Of a stretch of 64,000 bases of DNA, positions 59,943 through 64,000 are shown piece by piece (the first letter of the stretch is position 1; each line of letters begins with the position of its first letter). Source of the DNA: Nymphaea colorata (Eukaryota; Streptophyta; Magnoliopsida; Nymphaeales; Nymphaeaceae); assembly GCF_008831285.2 (NCBI RefSeq), contig NC_045143.1:1275503-1339502 (forward strand), read 5' to 3'. The notes beneath the pieces are model-generated. The model was given only the letters and a program-made list of their open reading frames with translations. It searched no databases and was not told the origin of the DNA. The position numbers and the translations under genes are program-made.

Positions 59943-62900
59943 ATGGCGAACTTCATGAGAATGCTGGTGGTGCTGCCTCTGTTCATGGCCCTCTGTGTTG
60001 TCTCCGCATATGCTCAGCGTAAGCATCATCTCATGCATTTCCAAGATTGTCAATTGTCATCCCGTAGGAGGCCGCCGTTGCACGCTAGTTGCCTTTTCCT
60101 CTTGATTGTTTTAGATTAGATTTAGCACTGGAAAAGCGAAACTGTGGTCATTCGTGGCTCTCAGCACGGCGAAGTACAGCCAAGATATCCGGCCATCTTG
60201 ACGGAAATTCTCTGCACCATAAATGGGCTGTTGTTTGAGAAACTAATCTGGTCTGGTCTGATTTCGTGGTTTCTATTGTGTGCAGCCCTCTGACCGACAG
60301 TCATGCGCACTCCTGGTCACGTATTTGTGATCCCCAGATCTGAAAACCTCGAGAATAAGCACAGAAGTTATTTTTCCATGTACAAATATGGTTTTGTAAG
60401 AACTAAGAAATTGATGGTCAGAATCTTTTGGTCTTATAGATCCAACCCATCCACTCAAATACATCGTTTTATGTCATTTTCTAAGCTTTACATGCAGAAT
60501 GTATTCGTGTGATTATTCTCTGTAAGAAGAATATTGGAGGAGTGAGTTCCATTTAGTTCGCACTGAGCACCTGAAGTATGCCCGCATGTCCTTTTTCTTG
60601 TCGTGTACTACTCTGAGTTGAACACAGGAAAATCAAAACAAGAAAAACTAGTCTGAAGGGGAAGTTTGAAAGTTCAATCCAAACCCATTGACTTCAGATG
60701 ATTGAGAGGAGAGCGTACTGATGAAAATCGGTGTGAGCCATGATGCTTTTAGGCTACATAGTTCCAATGTTCAAGTTTTTATCCGTTTTCTCGTTTCTGT
60801 TTACTCTCCAATAGAACAAAACCTTGATTTTTCTATGGAGAAATAGGTACTCTAACATCAGAGCAAAGGCAAGCGTGGTCAAAGCCTGAGTATTGACGAA
60901 ATGCGGCTTTTGTGATGCTTATTAGGTTATGAAAATTCGACTGGTGTTACATGGATACATAGTCTTTCATATTAGATATATATCTCCCTCAGAGTAATTG
61001 AAAACCAACCAGCTGCTCATATGGCCCAAAAGGCATATCGTTCAGAACCTTGCTGCGTCAAATCATGCTGGCCCTGCCATTCATAGTTCACAAATTTAAA
61101 GTTCTTTTGCGGTCCGAACATCCCATAAGGTCTGCTATTATACAGATCAACAGGTGATTGTGTGTGGAAAATAACAATCCACAGGTTACTCTGCTAACAT
61201 CATTTCTTTCTTGTGTACAACTGCAGCCCTTGTGAGTGTCGATTGTGGAAGAACTGGTACGTCTGTTGGTTACCTTGGCTTGACATGGTCTGGAGATGAG
61301 CAGTACGTACAGACCGGCCAAATCGGAACAATTAAGATCGACAAAAGTACCCTCATACCACCACTGGCCACACTCCGCTACTTCCCTACAGGAAAGAAGA
61401 ACTGTTACACTTTCCCGGGCATCGGCCAGGGAAGCAAGATCCTCATTCGTGCCTGGTTTACCTATGGCAACTACGACGGCTTATCGTCTCCCCCTGTGTT
61501 CAGCCTCCAGTTTGACGGCAATTCTTGGAGCGACGTTACCACTTCTTTGAACAGCACAGCTATTGCCGAGATGATCTATGTCACCAAAGTTGATAATGTT
61601 AGCCTCTGTGTAGCTCAAACTCGCCCCCAAAATGTTCCCTTCATCTCTTGTCTTGAGATAAGAAGGCTTGGTGCAAAAATGTACACTGGTATGGACGTTG
61701 ACCGGCCCTTGCAGCTCATCGGGAGGTATGCCTATGGATCAAACAGTGTCGTGAGGTAAGCGGCCGTCTTTCTTAAGATTTGTTTGTGGTCGTTCTTGCA
61801 TATAAAGATTGAAAAAAATCTCAATTTCTCTAACCAAGTTGATGGATTTCTTGTCGGTTCTTGAAAACGGAGCAGATACTGTCTGACTTGAGGAAAGGTC
61901 ACATCAAGCATCAGTTGGCAGAAGATGATATGTACACATAAATATAATTGTGATTAAATAATTTTATGCCTTTTTGTGCAGGTATCCAGATGATACCTAT
62001 GATCGTGGCTGGCTTTTCATCAGTGATGAAACAAGCCTTGGGCTGACTACAATAACGAGCAGCTCCAACTTGATGACAACGAGACTGGTTGATCAACCAC
62101 CGGCCGCTGTCCTGCGGCAGGCAGTTACGCCATCGTCGAGCTCCGCTTCCAAACTCGTCGTCCCCATCCTCATCACGTCAGCGGTGCCAGTTCCTCACTA
62201 CGTCGTCTTCTATTTCTTGGAAGTATCGGATAATGGCAGCAGGGCCTTCACTTTCCTCATAGACGACAAGATTTTCTATAGCCAGTCAATATCCCCAAAT
62301 AGAACGGTGCTGGAGATATACAACCCTAATGTCAACCTATCTGCTAGCTCTGTATTTACGCTGGTGAGAGACAATGGCTCTGCTTTACCTCCCAGCATCA
62401 ACGCAGCTGAATTCTACAGGATCGGCGATTATTTCGTCAGTGGGACGGAGAGCTTGGACGGTATTCTCTCTCTCTCTCTCTTGCTCTCCCCTTCTCCCCC
62501 ACCCTCTGTCTCTCATAATTTCCTCCTCCCTCGTTGTAATTAGTGAAAGCGCTCGGTGAGTTTCAGAGGAGCTACGTGCAACTCCAGGCATGGAGCGGCG
62601 ACCCTTGTCTTCCCATCGGCTATGCCTGGGATTGGATCAATTGCAGTTCTGATCCGGCGCCAAGAGTTACCGCACTGTAAGTTCACTTTCTGTCTTTGTA
62701 AATGTGCTTTTATCAAATTGACACCACCCCCACCAAACTCACACCCCAACCCCAACCCCAACCCCACCCCTATGACAAATTCATTCTTTATTACTTCTAA
62801 TTTCATCCTCTATTACTTTTAATGTTATTATCTTCACATCGCTATTTTCTTAGGAAGATTGTCATTTAAAAGGCATGTCATTCTACTGAATCACTCTTTT

Positions 62901-63897
62901 CTTTCTTTTCCAAGTGACACTTTATTTTAGCCCTTAGCCGTATTAGACCACTAAGAGGCAGCTTCCTCTCAGCGTCGGCAGCGAAAATCAATCAAAGCCC
63001 TCCTCTAATTCTCTTATATATTCTTCTGTCTCAGGAAATTGAGCGGCTATGGGCTCACTGGTTCCCTTGCAGACTTCAGTGGCTTGACTGCTCTTCAAAC
63101 GATGTGAGTTGCACAGTTTGCTGTGTTTGCCCTCTCCTATTCAGGTACATTCAAGGAATCTTTTGTTTTATTGTGGCAGTGATTTGCATAATAACAGTTT
63201 GAGCGGTAACATTCCAGAATTTCTTGGCAAATTTACCTTTTTGACGGAATTGTAAGTGCAAAACACACATTACTACTAGTTCTTCTTTTAACCATGGCTG
63301 GGGAGATGCAAGTTTATGATTCTCTTTTGTGTCTGTCGTTTGGGCTACTGGCCCCTTGAAAATTTTGCAGAGAATATTGATATTTCTTCTGCATGCTTCT
63401 CCATGTTTTCATATTTCGTTGCTATCCTTTCTCTTGGGCAATTGCTTTTTGTTCATTGAACAGAAGTGTAATGTGTATGGCAGGAACTTGGCTGATAATC
63501 AATTTAATGGCTCCGTGCCTTCATCATTGACCAGCAACTCAAAGATCCACCTAAAGTATGAGACAGCGGCATTATAAACCTGGTTTGCTTTGTATCACAA
63601 TTTTTTAGAAAAGAGGACCACTTTCAGGGTGGAAACCTAGCATTGCAGGCAAGTCCCCCTGATAGTGTAAACTCCATGCTCAGGCTAAAAGAACCACTAA
63701 CCTTCTTCCGTTCCATTGCAGCATTTCTGGAAACAACTTGTCTGGAAACTCAAGTGACACTACAAACAAGAAGAAGAGTCATGCAGGCATAATAGCTGGA
63801 GCAGTCATTGCCTCTTTCCTGTTTTTGCTGCTTGTGATTTTAGCTGTCTTTTGCATTTTCAAGAAGAAACCAAGCACTGCAGGTGAGTCGATCACAG
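59943..63897 (+). CDS. Malectin-like LRR receptor kinase, N-terminal part (runs off the window)
   Basis: Exons 59943-60018, 61227-61755, 61982-62460, 62544-62676, 63035-63103, 63180-63251, 63484-63555, and 63722 to 63882 or 63897, all in agreeing phase, about 530 residues. Exon 1 is a signal peptide ending SAYAQ. Exons 2-3 form the malectin-like ectodomain (LVSVDCGRTG, TLRYFPTG, RYPDDTYDRGW). Exon 4 gives the WSGDPCLP..WDWINCS pattern that leads into LRRs. Exons 5-7 are LRRs (LSGYGLTGSL, NNSLSGNIPEFLG, NLADNQFNGSVP), one per exon. The last exon has a membrane span (GIIAGAVIASFLFLLLVILA) followed by basic residues. The kinase domain is expected beyond 64000. This layout fits LRR subfamily I receptor kinases; the ligand is unknown. 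Two donors are possible at its end (63883 or 63898). Confidence 0.92.
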
Positions 63898-64000
63898 GTA
63901 AGGCAGCTAGCTTGTCTTCCTTTGACTTTCCTTCTCCTCCTTTCTGCTCCAAATTTCTAACTCAAGAAGGTACTCGTGGTCATATGGGCCTCCAATGGTT

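Overview
The window is nuclear DNA of a flowering plant. The genes have many introns with GT..AG borders. The intergenic DNA is AT-rich with TA and GA microsatellites. The content includes a Copia retrotransposon, type I chalcone isomerases, a membrane-associated kinase regulator (MAKR) and a malectin-like/LRR receptor kinase. The sequence alone does not fix the family or order of plant.

Layout: (1) 122-8863 (+): the last four exons of a UFL1-like (UFM1 E3 ligase) gene. One 7.5 kb intron holds a young, near-complete Copia element on the opposite strand (1351-6751), with a 5-bp target duplication. (2) 10041-about 14268 (+): a small multi-exon gene that resembles CFAP298/C21orf59 (ciliary/DUF2870 type); its 3' end is uncertain. 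(3) 16826-17977 (-): a single-exon MAKR/BKI1-like gene. (4) 22300-36317 (-): a 17-exon gene for a conserved plant coiled-coil protein of 695 residues. All exon phases agree. Two of its introns carry long TA repeats at splice sites. (5) 36.4-42.6 kb: repeat-rich spacer with a miniature LTR element (TRIM-like) set inside an array of inverted and direct repeats. (6) 42778-43706 and 52215-53240 (+): two intact tandem chalcone isomerase genes. They differ at one catalytic-network residue (Tyr106 aligned position: Phe in copy 1, Tyr in copy 2). Copies of spacer blocks show that the duplication was larger than the genes and was later rearranged. (7) 56161-57422: a debris block with a chalcone isomerase exon-1 fragment (+) abutting a broken malectin-RLK copy (-). 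(8) 59943-end (+): the ectodomain and membrane span of an intact malectin-like LRR receptor kinase; the kinase domain lies past the window edge.

How the genes relate: chalcone isomerase converts naringenin chalcone to naringenin in flavonoid synthesis. Copy 2 has two G-boxes and a MYB-type ACCTAAC element close upstream, a pairing known for light- and MYB-controlled flavonoid genes. MAKR and malectin-RLK proteins both belong to receptor kinase signalling, but nothing here links them directly. The other genes look like unrelated housekeeping neighbours.

Limits: gene models were built by eye from splice borders, frame and remembered family similarity, with no database search.
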